DNA from: Pimelobacter simplex
Lineage (GTDB): Bacteria > Actinomycetota > Actinomycetes > Propionibacteriales > Nocardioidaceae
Length of the DNA: 56,268 nucleotides
NCBI GenBank assembly: GCA_016803235.1
Contig: JADCLI010000039.1
Coordinates: 1 to 56,268, forward strand
Direction of reading: 5' to 3'
The position numbers and the translations under genes are program-made. Below the pieces are notes generated by a model that had not been told where the DNA came from, searched no databases, and saw nothing but the letters and a program-made list of their open reading frames with translations. The first letter of the stretch is position 1. Each line of letters starts with the position of its first letter. This document shows, one piece after another, positions 16,550-24,576 of the stretch.

Positions 16550-18633
16550 ACGTTGTCTCCTGACACGTCGTTGGGGCGGTCGGCCGCGAGGACGAGCGCG
16601 TCGACGGCGACGGCGCCCTCCGGTCCGACCCGCAGGGGGTTGATCTCGCACTCGACGAGATCGGGGTCCTCGGCCAGCAGCCGCGAGACGGCGGCGACCA
16701 CGTGGGCCGCGGCGGCGACGTCGACCGCGGGTCGGCCGCGCCAGCCGTCGAGCAGCGGGAAGGCGCGCAGCGACTCGATCATGCTCCGCGCCTCGTCCTC
16801 CCCCACCGGCGCCAGGGCGACCTGCACGTCGCGGTAGAGCTCGGCCTGGACCCCGCCGAGGCCGACGAGGACGACCGGGCCGAACGACCCGTCGCGGCGG
16901 GCGCCGACGATCAGCTCGACGGTGTCGGACTGGCGGTCCATCTCCTCGAGGACGTACTCGCCCTCGCCGAGCCGGCCGCTCATGGCGGTGAAGGCGGCCT
17001 CTGCGGTGTCGGCGTCGGCCAGGCCGACCGCGACGCCTCCGACCTCGGTCTTGTGCTCCAGCCACCCGGCCTTGAGGACGTACGGCGCGCGCAGGCTCGC
17101 CGCGGCGGCCCGCAGCTCGCCGACCGTCCGCACCGGGGCTGCGCCCGGGTAGGTGACGCCTGCGGCGGCGACCCGGTCGCGCCCGGCGAGGTAGTCGAGC
17201 GCCTTGCCGGTCTCGGCGGACGGCGCGACGACGGGACCCGGCACCGCACGGGAGGCGTCCTCGGCCATGGTGGTGGCCAGCTCCAGCGAGCGGGCCACGG
17301 CGTCGATCGTGTGCATCGTCGGCACGGCCTGCTCCCGCATCGACCGCACCGCCACCGAGTCGTGGCTCATGCTGTGCACGACCACCGGACGGCCCTGCTC
17401 GCCGACGACACCGGCGAGCGCGCCGACGACTTCGAGCTCACGCTCGACCAGCTCGGGGGTGTCGGCGCCGTAGCAGCCGAAGTAGCCCGACAGGACGACG
17501 GAGTCGACCTCGCCGCTGGCGGCGAGGACGTCGACGACGCGGGCGTACGTCGACAGGTCCTGCTCCCCCGCGCCGGCCAGGTCGACCGGGTTGGCGACCG
17601 CGGCGGCGGCCGGCAGCAGGTCGGCGAGTGCGGCGCGGGTGGCGTCGGACAGCGCCGGGACCTGCAGCGTGTGGCGGGCGAAGGTGTCGGCGGCGATGGC
17701 GCCCTGACCACCGCTGTCGCTGACGATCGCGACCCGGCGGCCCCGCGGCAGCGGACCGCCGAGCAGCAGGTGCGCCAGCTCGACCGCCTGGGCCGGGGTG
17801 TCGACCAGCGAGGCGCCGGCGGCCCGGCAGGCCGCGCGGACGACGTCGGTCGCCGCGGTCAGCGCACCCGTGTGGGACTGCGCAGCCGCGCGACTCGCCT
17901 CCGAGGCGCCGACGGTCAGCACGACGACCGGCTTGCCGGCCTCGCGGAGCCGGGCCATCGTCGCGACCAGCCCGCGGGCGTCGGCGAAGCTCTCGAGGTA
18001 GAGCACGACCGCTCGGGTCTGCTCGTGGTCGACCAGGTCGTCGAGCAGCTCCACGGCGGACACGTCGACCTGGTTGCCGACCGACACGAACCGCGAGACC
18101 CCGAGGCCCTCGTGGGCGGCGAGGCCGGCGAGCTCGAGCCCGAGCTGGCCGGACTGCGAGACCACGGCGAGGTGGCCCGGCGCGAAGGTGCCCCAGGCGA
18201 GCTCGAGGTCGGTCGCGGCGTCGTACAGGCCCAGGCAGTTGGGGCCGACGATCCGGGCGCCGGCGGCCCGGATCCGCTCGGCCAGCCGGCGCTCGAGACC
18301 CGGCTCGCCGTGGGCGGCGTCGATGCCGGCGGTGATGCCGAGGAAGCCCTTGGTGCCCATCGCGAGGGCCTGGTCGATGACGTCGGGGACACTCGCCGCC
18401 GGGGCGCACAGCACCACCAGCTCGGGGGCCTCGCCCCGCGCCGCCAGCTCGTCGAGCGAACGGACGGACGCGGTGCCCTCGATGGTCGCGCCCTTCGCGT
18501 TGACCAGGTGGACCTGGCGGCGCCCGGCGCCGCGCAGAGCGCCCCGGGCCAGCCAGTACCCCCACTTCGCGGGGTCGCCGGAGGCTCCGACGACCGCCAC
18601 CGAGTGCGGGTCGGAGAAGACTGTCAGGTTCAT
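16546..18633 (-). CDS. ADP-forming acyl-CoA synthetase (fused subunits)
   Basis: 695 residues. N-terminal CoA-binding domain (VAVVGASGDPAKWG), succinyl-CoA-ligase-like domain with the putative phospho-histidine in AAAQSHTGAL, and a C-terminal ATP-grasp domain (APYVLKAGWLEHKTEVGG). This is the acetate-CoA ligase (ADP-forming)/acyl-CoA synthetase layout with alpha and beta parts in one chain. It would convert the acid made by the aldehyde dehydrogenase to an acyl-CoA, or run in reverse to make ATP. ATG overlaps the stop of the acyl-CoA dehydrogenase gene. Confidence 0.9.
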   Translation of the reverse strand: MNLTVFSDPHSVAVVGASGDPAKWGYWLARGALRGAGRRQVHLVNAKGATIEGTASVRSLDELAARGEAPELVVLCAPAASVPDVIDQALAMGTKGFLGITAGIDAAHGEPGLERRLAERIRAAGARIVGPNCLGLYDAATDLELAWGTFAPGHLAVVSQSGQLGLELAGLAAHEGLGVSRFVSVGNQVDVSAVELLDDLVDHEQTRAVVLYLESFADARGLVATMARLREAGKPVVVLTVGASEASRAAAQSHTGALTAATDVVRAACRAAGASLVDTPAQAVELAHLLLGGPLPRGRRVAIVSDSGGQGAIAADTFARHTLQVPALSDATRAALADLLPAAAAVANPVDLAGAGEQDLSTYARVVDVLAASGEVDSVVLSGYFGCYGADTPELVERELEVVGALAGVVGEQGRPVVVHSMSHDSVAVRSMREQAVPTMHTIDAVARSLELATTMAEDASRAVPGPVVAPSAETGKALDYLAGRDRVAAAGVTYPGAAPVRTVGELRAAAASLRAPYVLKAGWLEHKTEVGGVAVGLADADTAEAAFTAMSGRLGEGEYVLEEMDRQSDTVELIVGARRDGSFGPVVLVGLGGVQAELYRDVQVALAPVGEDEARSMIESLRAFPLLDGWRGRPAVDVAAAAHVVAAVSRLLAEDPDLVECEINPLRVGPEGAVAVDALVLAADRPNDVSGDNV

Positions 18634-19796
18634 CGCGCAGCGACTGCCCGGGAGATGATGAGCCGCTGGATGTCGCTGGTGCCCTCCTCGAGCTCCTCGA
18701 GCTTGGCGTCGCGGACCCACTTCTCCAGCAGGAACTCGCGGCTGTAGCCCCAGCCGCCGTGGATCGAGAGCGCGGCGTTGGTGACCCACGAGGTGTTCTC
18801 GGACGCGGTCAGCTTGGCGATCGCCGACTCCGTCGCGGTCATCTCGCCCTGGTCGTAGAGCCGGGCGGCCCGCATCGTCACCAGGTGCGAGATGTCGGTC
18901 TTCGCGGCCATGTCGGCGAGGCGGAAGGCGACCGCCTGGTGCTCGACGATCGGCTTGCCGAACTGGGTGCGCTCGCGGGCGTACTGCGTCGCCTGGTCGA
19001 GCGCTGCGCGGGAGAGGCCGGTGGCGCCGGCTCCGATCAGGATGCGGGAGGCGTCGAAGGTGCGCATCAGGCCGTAGAAGCCCTGGCCCTCCTCACCGAG
19101 CCGGCGGTCCAGGCCCACGCGGACGTCCTCCAGGAAGACCTCGGCGTTGGCGATGCCGCGCTGGCCCATCTTCTTCATCGGTTGACCGATGGTGACGCCG
19201 GGCATGTCCCGGTCGATGACGAACGCGGTGACGCCGCGGGAGCGCAACGTCGGGTCGACGGTCGCGAAGACGATGATCCACTGGGCGTAGGGCGCGTTGG
19301 AGATCCACGTCTTCTGGCCGTTGAGGACGTACTCGTCGCCCTCACGCACGGCGCGGGTCTGCAGCGCCGCCGAGTCGGAGCCGACGCCCGGCTCGGTGAC
19401 CGCCAGCGCCGTGACCGGCGGGTTGTCACCGGTGAGCGGGGTGAGCCAGCGCTTCTTCTGCTCCTCGTTGCCCAGTGCCTCGACCGGGCCGGAGAAGAAC
19501 GCGCTCGAGGTCAGGAAGTTGCCGATGCCGACGTCGCCGTAGCAGAGCTCCTGCTGGACGAGGCACTGCGTGACGAGGTCGGTGATCCCGCCGCCGCCGT
19601 ACTCCGCCGGCAGCATGTACGACGCCAGGCCGATCTGTGCCGCCTTTGCCCACAGGTCGAGCGGCGACTCGGTGTCGGCCTCGTCGACCTCGCGGGCGCG
19701 GGGGCGGATCTCGCGCTCGGCGAAGTCGCGCGCCAGGGCGACGAACTCCTGCTGCTCCTCGGTCAGTGCGATGCCGTCGCGGATGGTGTGGCTCAT
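18630..19796 (-). CDS. Acyl-CoA dehydrogenase
   Basis: 388 residues, full-length ACAD fold. ALAVTEPGVGSDSAAL is the FAD/substrate loop, WISNAPYAQWIIVFA follows, and the C-terminal EEGTSDIQRLIISR carries the catalytic-base region used by short/medium-chain and isovaleryl/glutaryl-type enzymes. Makes the 2,3-enoyl-CoA, passing electrons to ETF (not encoded here). ATG has AAGGAA upstream; 44 bp after the ABC ATPase gene, so probably the same transcript. Confidence 0.93.
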   Translation of the reverse strand: MSHTIRDGIALTEEQQEFVALARDFAEREIRPRAREVDEADTESPLDLWAKAAQIGLASYMLPAEYGGGGITDLVTQCLVQQELCYGDVGIGNFLTSSAFFSGPVEALGNEEQKKRWLTPLTGDNPPVTALAVTEPGVGSDSAALQTRAVREGDEYVLNGQKTWISNAPYAQWIIVFATVDPTLRSRGVTAFVIDRDMPGVTIGQPMKKMGQRGIANAEVFLEDVRVGLDRRLGEEGQGFYGLMRTFDASRILIGAGATGLSRAALDQATQYARERTQFGKPIVEHQAVAFRLADMAAKTDISHLVTMRAARLYDQGEMTATESAIAKLTASENTSWVTNAALSIHGGWGYSREFLLEKWVRDAKLEELEEGTSDIQRLIISRAVAAR

Positions 19797-19840
19797 GGTG
19801 TCTGGGTTCCTTGCTTCGGAGTTGTCGGGGACGTCGGGGG

Positions 19841-20899
19841 TCAGGCGGCGGTGTCGTCGCGGACCACGAGGGCGTGCTCGGGGTGCCAGTGGGCGGCGAC
19901 CGGCAGACCCGGACTGGGGGTGAGCGCTCCGCGGACCTCGGAGCGGGTGATCAGGTGGCGGCCGTCGGGCAGGGCGACCTCGACGCGGAGGCCGGAGCCG
20001 AGGTAGACGACCTCGCGCACCACGCCGTCGAGGGCGTTGTGGCCGGACGGGAGCTCGGCACCGGCGGCACTGAGCCGGACGTGCTCGGGCCGCACGACGA
20101 GGGCCGAGCCGTCGTCGACGCCGTGCGTGCGGCCGGTGAAGATGTTGGACTCGCCGAGGAACTCGGCGGTGTAGCGGCTGGCCGGGCGCTCGTACAGCTC
20201 GACGGGTGTGCCGACCTGGACCAGCGCGCCGTCGCGCATGACCGCGATCCGGTCGGACATGGCGAGCGCCTCCTCCTGGTCGTGGGTGACGAACACGAAG
20301 GTGGTGCCGAGCTCGCGGTGCAGCCGCTTGATCTCCAGCTGCAGCTGCTCGCGAAGCCGCTTGTCGAGCGCACCGAGCGGCTCGTCCATGAGCAGCGCCT
20401 GAGGCTGGAAGACGATCGCCCGGGCCAGCGCGACGCGCTGCTGCTGACCGCCGGAGAGCTGGGCCGGCCGGCGCTTGCCGAGGTGGCCGAGCTCGACGAC
20501 GTCGAGCGCGCGCTGCACGCGCTCGGCGACCTGCGCCTTCGCGACGCCGCGCCGCTTGAGCGGGAAGGCCACGTTGTCCCAGACGCTCATGTGCGGGAAC
20601 AGGGCGTAGTGCTGGAAGACCATGCCGAGGTCGCGGCGGTACGGCGGCACCTTGGTCAGGTCCTTGCCGCCGACCTCGATCGAGCCGCTGTCGGCGTCGA
20701 TGAAGCCCGCGATGATGTTGAGCAGGGTCGACTTGCCCGACCCGCTCGAGCCGAGGAGGGTGAGGAACTCTCCCGGCTCGATGGTGAGCGACACGTCGTC
20801 GACGGCGGTCATCGTCTTGTAGGTCTTGACGACGTTGCGGATGTCGATCGAGACGCCGGTGCCGGCAAGGGTGCTGGTGGTGCTGGGGTTCTGGGACAT
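19841..20899 (-). CDS. PotA-like ABC transporter ATPase
   Basis: 352 residues. Walker A GSSGSGKST, Q-loop FQHYALFPHM, signature LSGGQQQRVALARAI, Walker B LLMDEPLGALD, H-loop VTHDQEEA, then a C-terminal TOBE-like domain (~residues 255-352) as in polyamine/Fe/sulfate importers. With the two permeases and lipoprotein it forms a complete ABC importer. Separated by 38 bp from the upstream permease gene. Confidence 0.92.
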   Translation of the reverse strand: MSQNPSTTSTLAGTGVSIDIRNVVKTYKTMTAVDDVSLTIEPGEFLTLLGSSGSGKSTLLNIIAGFIDADSGSIEVGGKDLTKVPPYRRDLGMVFQHYALFPHMSVWDNVAFPLKRRGVAKAQVAERVQRALDVVELGHLGKRRPAQLSGGQQQRVALARAIVFQPQALLMDEPLGALDKRLREQLQLEIKRLHRELGTTFVFVTHDQEEALAMSDRIAVMRDGALVQVGTPVELYERPASRYTAEFLGESNIFTGRTHGVDDGSALVVRPEHVRLSAAGAELPSGHNALDGVVREVVYLGSGLRVEVALPDGRHLITRSEVRGALTPSPGLPVAAHWHPEHALVVRDDTAA

Positions 20900-20937
20900 G
20901 AGAGCTCTCCGTTGCGGGTGCGTGGAGGGGTGGGTGG

Positions 20938-21744
20938 TCAGGCGGCCTCGGCGAGGCGGCGGGCGCGGAACAGGCGCACGAGGCCGGCCGAGGCGAACAG
21001 GGCGAGGGTGACGAGCAGGAGCATCGTGCTGACGGCGGCGACGGTGGGGTCGATCTGCACCCGCACCCCGCTCCACATCTGCACCGGAAGCGTGCTGAGG
21101 TCGGGCCCGGCGAGGAAGACGCTGGTGACGACCTCGTCGAAGGAGGTGATGAAGGCGAACAGCGCTCCGGCGGCCACGCTGGGCGCGATGCACGGCAGGG
21201 TCACCTTGAGGAAGGTGGTGACCCGGTTGGCGCCCAGGCTCATCGCGGCCATCTCGAGCCGCTCGTCGAAGCTGACCAGCGCCGCGCTCACGTTGATCAC
21301 GACGAACGGCACCGCCAGCGCGGTGTGCACGAGGACGAAGCCGAGCACCGACTGGGTCAGGCCCATCTCGAGGAAGACCGCGTAGACCGCGAGGGCGATG
21401 ATGACGTAGGGCACCAGCACCGGCGCGAGGACCAGCCCGCTCACCAGTGCCTTGACCGGGTAGCGGCCACGCACCATGGCCAGGGCGGCCGCCGTACCGA
21501 GGACGACGGACAGGATCGTGACCCACACGCCGATCTGCAGCGAGTTGAGGGTCGCGTTGATCCAGGCCGGGTCCTGGAAGTACGCCTCGTACCAGCGGGT
21601 CGAGAAGGCCTTCGGCGGGAACTCGAGGAAGGAGCTGTCGTTGAACGAGGTCGGGATGACGAAGAAGACCGGGGCGACCAGGTACAGCGCGGTCAGGACC
21701 GCCAGGAGCACGAGGGCCCCACGGCACAGGAGCTTGGTGTTCAT
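20938..21744 (-). CDS. PotC-like ABC permease
   Basis: 268 residues, six membrane helices; the EAA loop motif is in EMAAMSLGANRVTTFLKVTLP. Fits the inner-membrane subunit of a spermidine/putrescine-type importer. ATG overlaps the stop of the PotB-like permease gene (ATGA). Confidence 0.9.
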   Translation of the reverse strand: MNTKLLCRGALVLLAVLTALYLVAPVFFVIPTSFNDSSFLEFPPKAFSTRWYEAYFQDPAWINATLNSLQIGVWVTILSVVLGTAAALAMVRGRYPVKALVSGLVLAPVLVPYVIIALAVYAVFLEMGLTQSVLGFVLVHTALAVPFVVINVSAALVSFDERLEMAAMSLGANRVTTFLKVTLPCIAPSVAAGALFAFITSFDEVVTSVFLAGPDLSTLPVQMWSGVRVQIDPTVAAVSTMLLLVTLALFASAGLVRLFRARRLAEAA

Positions 21745-22661
21745 CGTTCCCCTCCCATGAACTTGCCGATGTTGACGATGCGGGAGACGAGCAGCAGCAG
21801 CGCAGCCGTCACGAGCAGCAGCACGACGGCCAGCGCGGACGCGAAGCCCCAGCGCAGCACGGCGGAGAGCTGCTGGACGATGAGCTCGCCGATCATCATG
21901 TCCTTGGGTCCGCCGAGCAGGGCGGGCGTCACGTAGAAGCCGATCGAGGAGATGAACACGAGCAGGCAGGACGCGGCGACACCGGGCAGGGTCAGCGGTG
22001 CGTAGACCCGCCAGAACGCGGAGATCGGACGGGCGCCGAGGCCCTCGGCGGCCTGTACCAGGCGGCGGTCGATCTGCCGCATCGTGGCGAACATGGGGAG
22101 CACGGCGTACGGCAGCATCACCTGGACCATGCCGACCAGGACGCCGGTCTGGTTGCGGATCAGCTGGGTCGGCTCGTCGATCAGGCCGATCGACATGAGG
22201 AACTGGTTGACCACGCCGGTGTCGCCGAGCATGAGCACCCAGGCGAAGGTGCGGACCAGCAGGCTGGTCCAGAACGGGATGAGGACCGCGACCAGCATCA
22301 GGTTGCGCCACAGCGGCGGCGCCAGGGTCATCAGGTAGGCGTAGGGGAACCCGAGAAGCAGGGTGACGAGCGTGACCAGGCCGGAGATCCGGAAGGTGTT
22401 GCCGAGGACGTCGAGGTAGACCGGCGAGCCGAAGAAGTCGCGGTAGTTGTCCAGGCCCGTCGTCGGGTCGGTGAAGCTGCGCGCGAGGATCGAGACCAGC
22501 GGCGCGACGAAGACGACCAGCAGGAAGGCCACGAGCGGCAGGACCAGCAGGCCCCAGCCGTCGAGGATCCGCGGCCGGCGCCGCGCCGGCGCCGGGGAGG
22601 ACCCGGCACCGGGCGCGTCGCCCGCCTCCTGCGGCATCGTCGGGGTGACCGTCGAGCTCAC
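21741..22661 (-). CDS. PotB-like ABC permease
   Basis: 306 residues with a ~30-residue Pro/Ala-rich cytoplasmic lead, then six helices; EAA loop in QAAEGLGARPISAFWRVYAPLTLP. GTG 22661 chosen because it overlaps the binding-protein stop (GTGA), the pattern used throughout this operon; an ATG at 22673 is in frame 12 bp upstream. Pairs with the PotC-like permease. Confidence 0.88.
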   Translation of the reverse strand: MSSTVTPTMPQEAGDAPGAGSSPAPARRRPRILDGWGLLVLPLVAFLLVVFVAPLVSILARSFTDPTTGLDNYRDFFGSPVYLDVLGNTFRISGLVTLVTLLLGFPYAYLMTLAPPLWRNLMLVAVLIPFWTSLLVRTFAWVLMLGDTGVVNQFLMSIGLIDEPTQLIRNQTGVLVGMVQVMLPYAVLPMFATMRQIDRRLVQAAEGLGARPISAFWRVYAPLTLPGVAASCLLVFISSIGFYVTPALLGGPKDMMIGELIVQQLSAVLRWGFASALAVVLLLVTAALLLLVSRIVNIGKFMGGER

Positions 22662-23698
22662 TGGGCGGCCCATTCGTTCAGTCGCTCGGAGACCTCGTCG
22701 TAGTTGTCGGCCCACCAGGCGTAGTCGATGATCGCGGCGCGCTTGGGGGCGTTCTCCGGGGACGTCGGCAGCTCGGCGAGGACCTCGGGCTCGACGTGCT
22801 CGAGCGCGGCCTCGGTGATCGGGCCGTAGGCCGTGGCGTTGGAGTAGCCGGCCTGGGCCTCCGGGTGCTCGACGTACCACTTCATCCACTTCTGGGCGTT
22901 GTCGGCGTTCTTCGCGCCCTTGGGGATCACGAGCTGGTCGTAGGAGAGGAGGTGCTCGTTCCACTCGTTGGCGACCGGCTGGCCCTCCTTGGCGGCGGAG
23001 TAGATGCGGCCGTTCCAGGCCTGCACCAGCGGCGCCTCGCCCGAGGCGACGAGCTGCTGCTGCTGCTCGCCGGTCTCGTAGAAGACGATGTCGTCCTTGA
23101 TCGTGTCGAGCTTGGCGAAGGCACGGTCGATGTCGAGCGGGTAGAGCTCGTCGGCCTTCACGCCGTCGGCCAGCAGGGCTGCCTCGAAGATCGCGCCCGT
23201 GGCGTACTTCCAGAAGCCGCGCTTGCCCGGGAACTTCTCGGTGTCGAAGAACTCGGCCCAGCTGGTGGGGTGCGCGTCCTTGAAGGTCTCGGTGTTGTAG
23301 CCGATGGTGAAGGCGTACTCCAGGACCGGGATCGCGCAGTCGGTGACCTCCTCGGGGTTGAGGTCGGTGGTGTCGACGATGCTGGTGTCGATCTTCTCGG
23401 CCCAGCCCTTGTCGCAGGCGGTGTGCGCGAAGTTGGGCTCGACCTCCACCACGTCCCAGCTGACCTTGCCGGACTCGACCTGGGCGCGGAACTTCGCGTA
23501 GTCGCTCGGGGAGTCCTGCTTGATCGTCACGCCGGCCTCGTCGCCCCAGGGCTGGATGGCCTCCTTGACGTGCGTCTTCTGGTCCTGGCCGCCCCACATC
23601 ACGACGGTGAGCTGGTCGGCGCCGCTGCCTGCTGCGCCACAGGCCGCCAGCCCCAGCACTGCCGAAAGTGCGACACCCGCCGTCAGAACTCGCTTCAT
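22658..23698 (-). CDS. Polyamine-type extracellular solute-binding lipoprotein
   Basis: 346 residues. Signal peptide with lipobox LAAC (Cys20), then a PotD/SBP_bac-like fold (TVVMWGGQDQKTHVKEAIQPW..., ending DYAWWADNYDEVSERLNEW). Acidic overall, as expected for a cation-binding receptor. First gene of the 12-gene run. Binds an unknown amine or amino-acid-like solute; the downstream enzymes suggest one that is deaminated and turned into an acyl-CoA. Confidence 0.9.
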   Translation of the reverse strand: MKRVLTAGVALSAVLGLAACGAAGSGADQLTVVMWGGQDQKTHVKEAIQPWGDEAGVTIKQDSPSDYAKFRAQVESGKVSWDVVEVEPNFAHTACDKGWAEKIDTSIVDTTDLNPEEVTDCAIPVLEYAFTIGYNTETFKDAHPTSWAEFFDTEKFPGKRGFWKYATGAIFEAALLADGVKADELYPLDIDRAFAKLDTIKDDIVFYETGEQQQQLVASGEAPLVQAWNGRIYSAAKEGQPVANEWNEHLLSYDQLVIPKGAKNADNAQKWMKWYVEHPEAQAGYSNATAYGPITEAALEHVEPEVLAELPTSPENAPKRAAIIDYAWWADNYDEVSERLNEWAAQ

Positions 23699-23790
23699 GT
23701 GAGACCCCTGGTTCCAAAGTTGATTGGTGCGTCAGTTATTGACACCAGCGTGATCGGCGCCACAGGGGTGTGTCAAGGGCAACACCGAAG

Positions 23791-23814
23791 ATTTCTGACT
23801 GGCGAGTCAGAAAT
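23791..23814. promoter_or_regulatory. TetR-type operator upstream of the ABC/catabolic operon
   Basis: A 24-bp perfect palindrome with 10-bp arms (ATTTCTGACT) and a GGCG centre. It lies ~93 bp upstream of the binding-protein start. A TTGACA -35-like hexamer on the minus strand is at 23776-23771. The core TGACT(GG)...AGTCA also occurs at 24490-24505 before the neighbouring tetR, suggesting one regulator acts at both. Confidence 0.65.
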
Positions 23815-23817
23815 GCG

Positions 23818-23855
23818 GCGAGGGGCCGGTGGCACGACGGCCACCGGCCCCTCGC
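23818..23855 (-). terminator. Strong hairpin after tetR
   Basis: Perfect 15-bp GC-rich stem (23818-23832 with 23841-23855), 8-nt loop, 20 bp past the tetR stop. Also separates tetR from the 12-gene operon downstream. Confidence 0.75.
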
Positions 23856-23874
23856 GGGGACGCCCGGAGCTGGC

Positions 23875-24471
23875 TCAGGGCGCCAGGAAGAACCACCCCA
23901 GGACCTGCTCGCAGACCGCGCGCATGCGGTCCGCGGTCATGCTGCGCGAGCCGAGCAGCACCTGCAGGCTCAGCCCGTCGATCATGCCGATCAGGCCGTT
24001 CGCGAAGACCACCGGGTCGCCCTCGCGGAACTCCCCCGCATCCTGCCCGTCGCGGATGATCGCAGCGACCGCGCGGCGCCACTCGCCGTACACGCGTTCG
24101 TTGAGTTCTTGCAGGTCAGGGTCGTGCAGGGCTTCGACCCAGAGCTCTGCCCAGACATGCCAGGCACCCACTGTCGCCGCACCCTCCGGCAGGTAGGACT
24201 CGACGAAGTCGCGCAGTCGCTGGGTCGCCGGCGCATCGCTCTCGAGGATCTCGCGGCGCCGCCCCAGGGACTGGGTGAAGTTCCAGTCGAAGGCCGCGTG
24301 CATGAGGTCGCGCTTGGTGTCGAAGTAGTAGTGCACCGTGCCGGTGCTGGTGCCGGCACGCTTCGCGACGTCCGCGATGCGCAAGGACTTGAAGCCGATC
24401 TCCGACACGACCTCGCAGGCGGCCGCGAGGATCTGCTCCTTGCGCTCCGCCTCGACGCTCGCCCTGGCCAT
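23875..24471 (-). CDS. TetR-family regulator of the amino-acid/amine operon
   Basis: 198 residues. Helix-turn-helix in residues ~10-55 (EQILAAACEVVSEIG, then IADVAKRAGTSTGTVHYYF) with the TetR_C_6/BetI-like ligand region (WHVWAELWVEAL). Such regulators often respond to amines, betaines or acyl-CoAs. ATG has GAGGAG upstream. A 16-bp near-palindrome lies 18 bp before the start, consistent with autoregulation; a related site precedes the operon downstream. Confidence 0.9.
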   Translation of the reverse strand: MARASVEAERKEQILAAACEVVSEIGFKSLRIADVAKRAGTSTGTVHYYFDTKRDLMHAAFDWNFTQSLGRRREILESDAPATQRLRDFVESYLPEGAATVGAWHVWAELWVEALHDPDLQELNERVYGEWRRAVAAIIRDGQDAGEFREGDPVVFANGLIGMIDGLSLQVLLGSRSMTADRMRAVCEQVLGWFFLAP

Positions 24472-24489
24472 GACTGCTCCTCTGGTTGT

Positions 24490-24505
24490 TTGACTGGTCA
24501 GTCAA
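24490..24505. promoter_or_regulatory. Autoregulatory TetR-type operator
   Basis: TTGACTGGTCAGTCAA, palindromic except the central base pair. Located 18-34 bp upstream of the tetR ATG. Shares the TGACTG/CAGTCA half-sites with 7057-7074 and TGACTGG with 23791-23814. Confidence 0.65.
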
Positions 24506-24576
24506 TCATCCAGTGGGTCTTCCCGCAAGGGAGCACCAAGGCAGCTCCCCCCGCCCGGAGGAGCCGCCGGGTCGGA

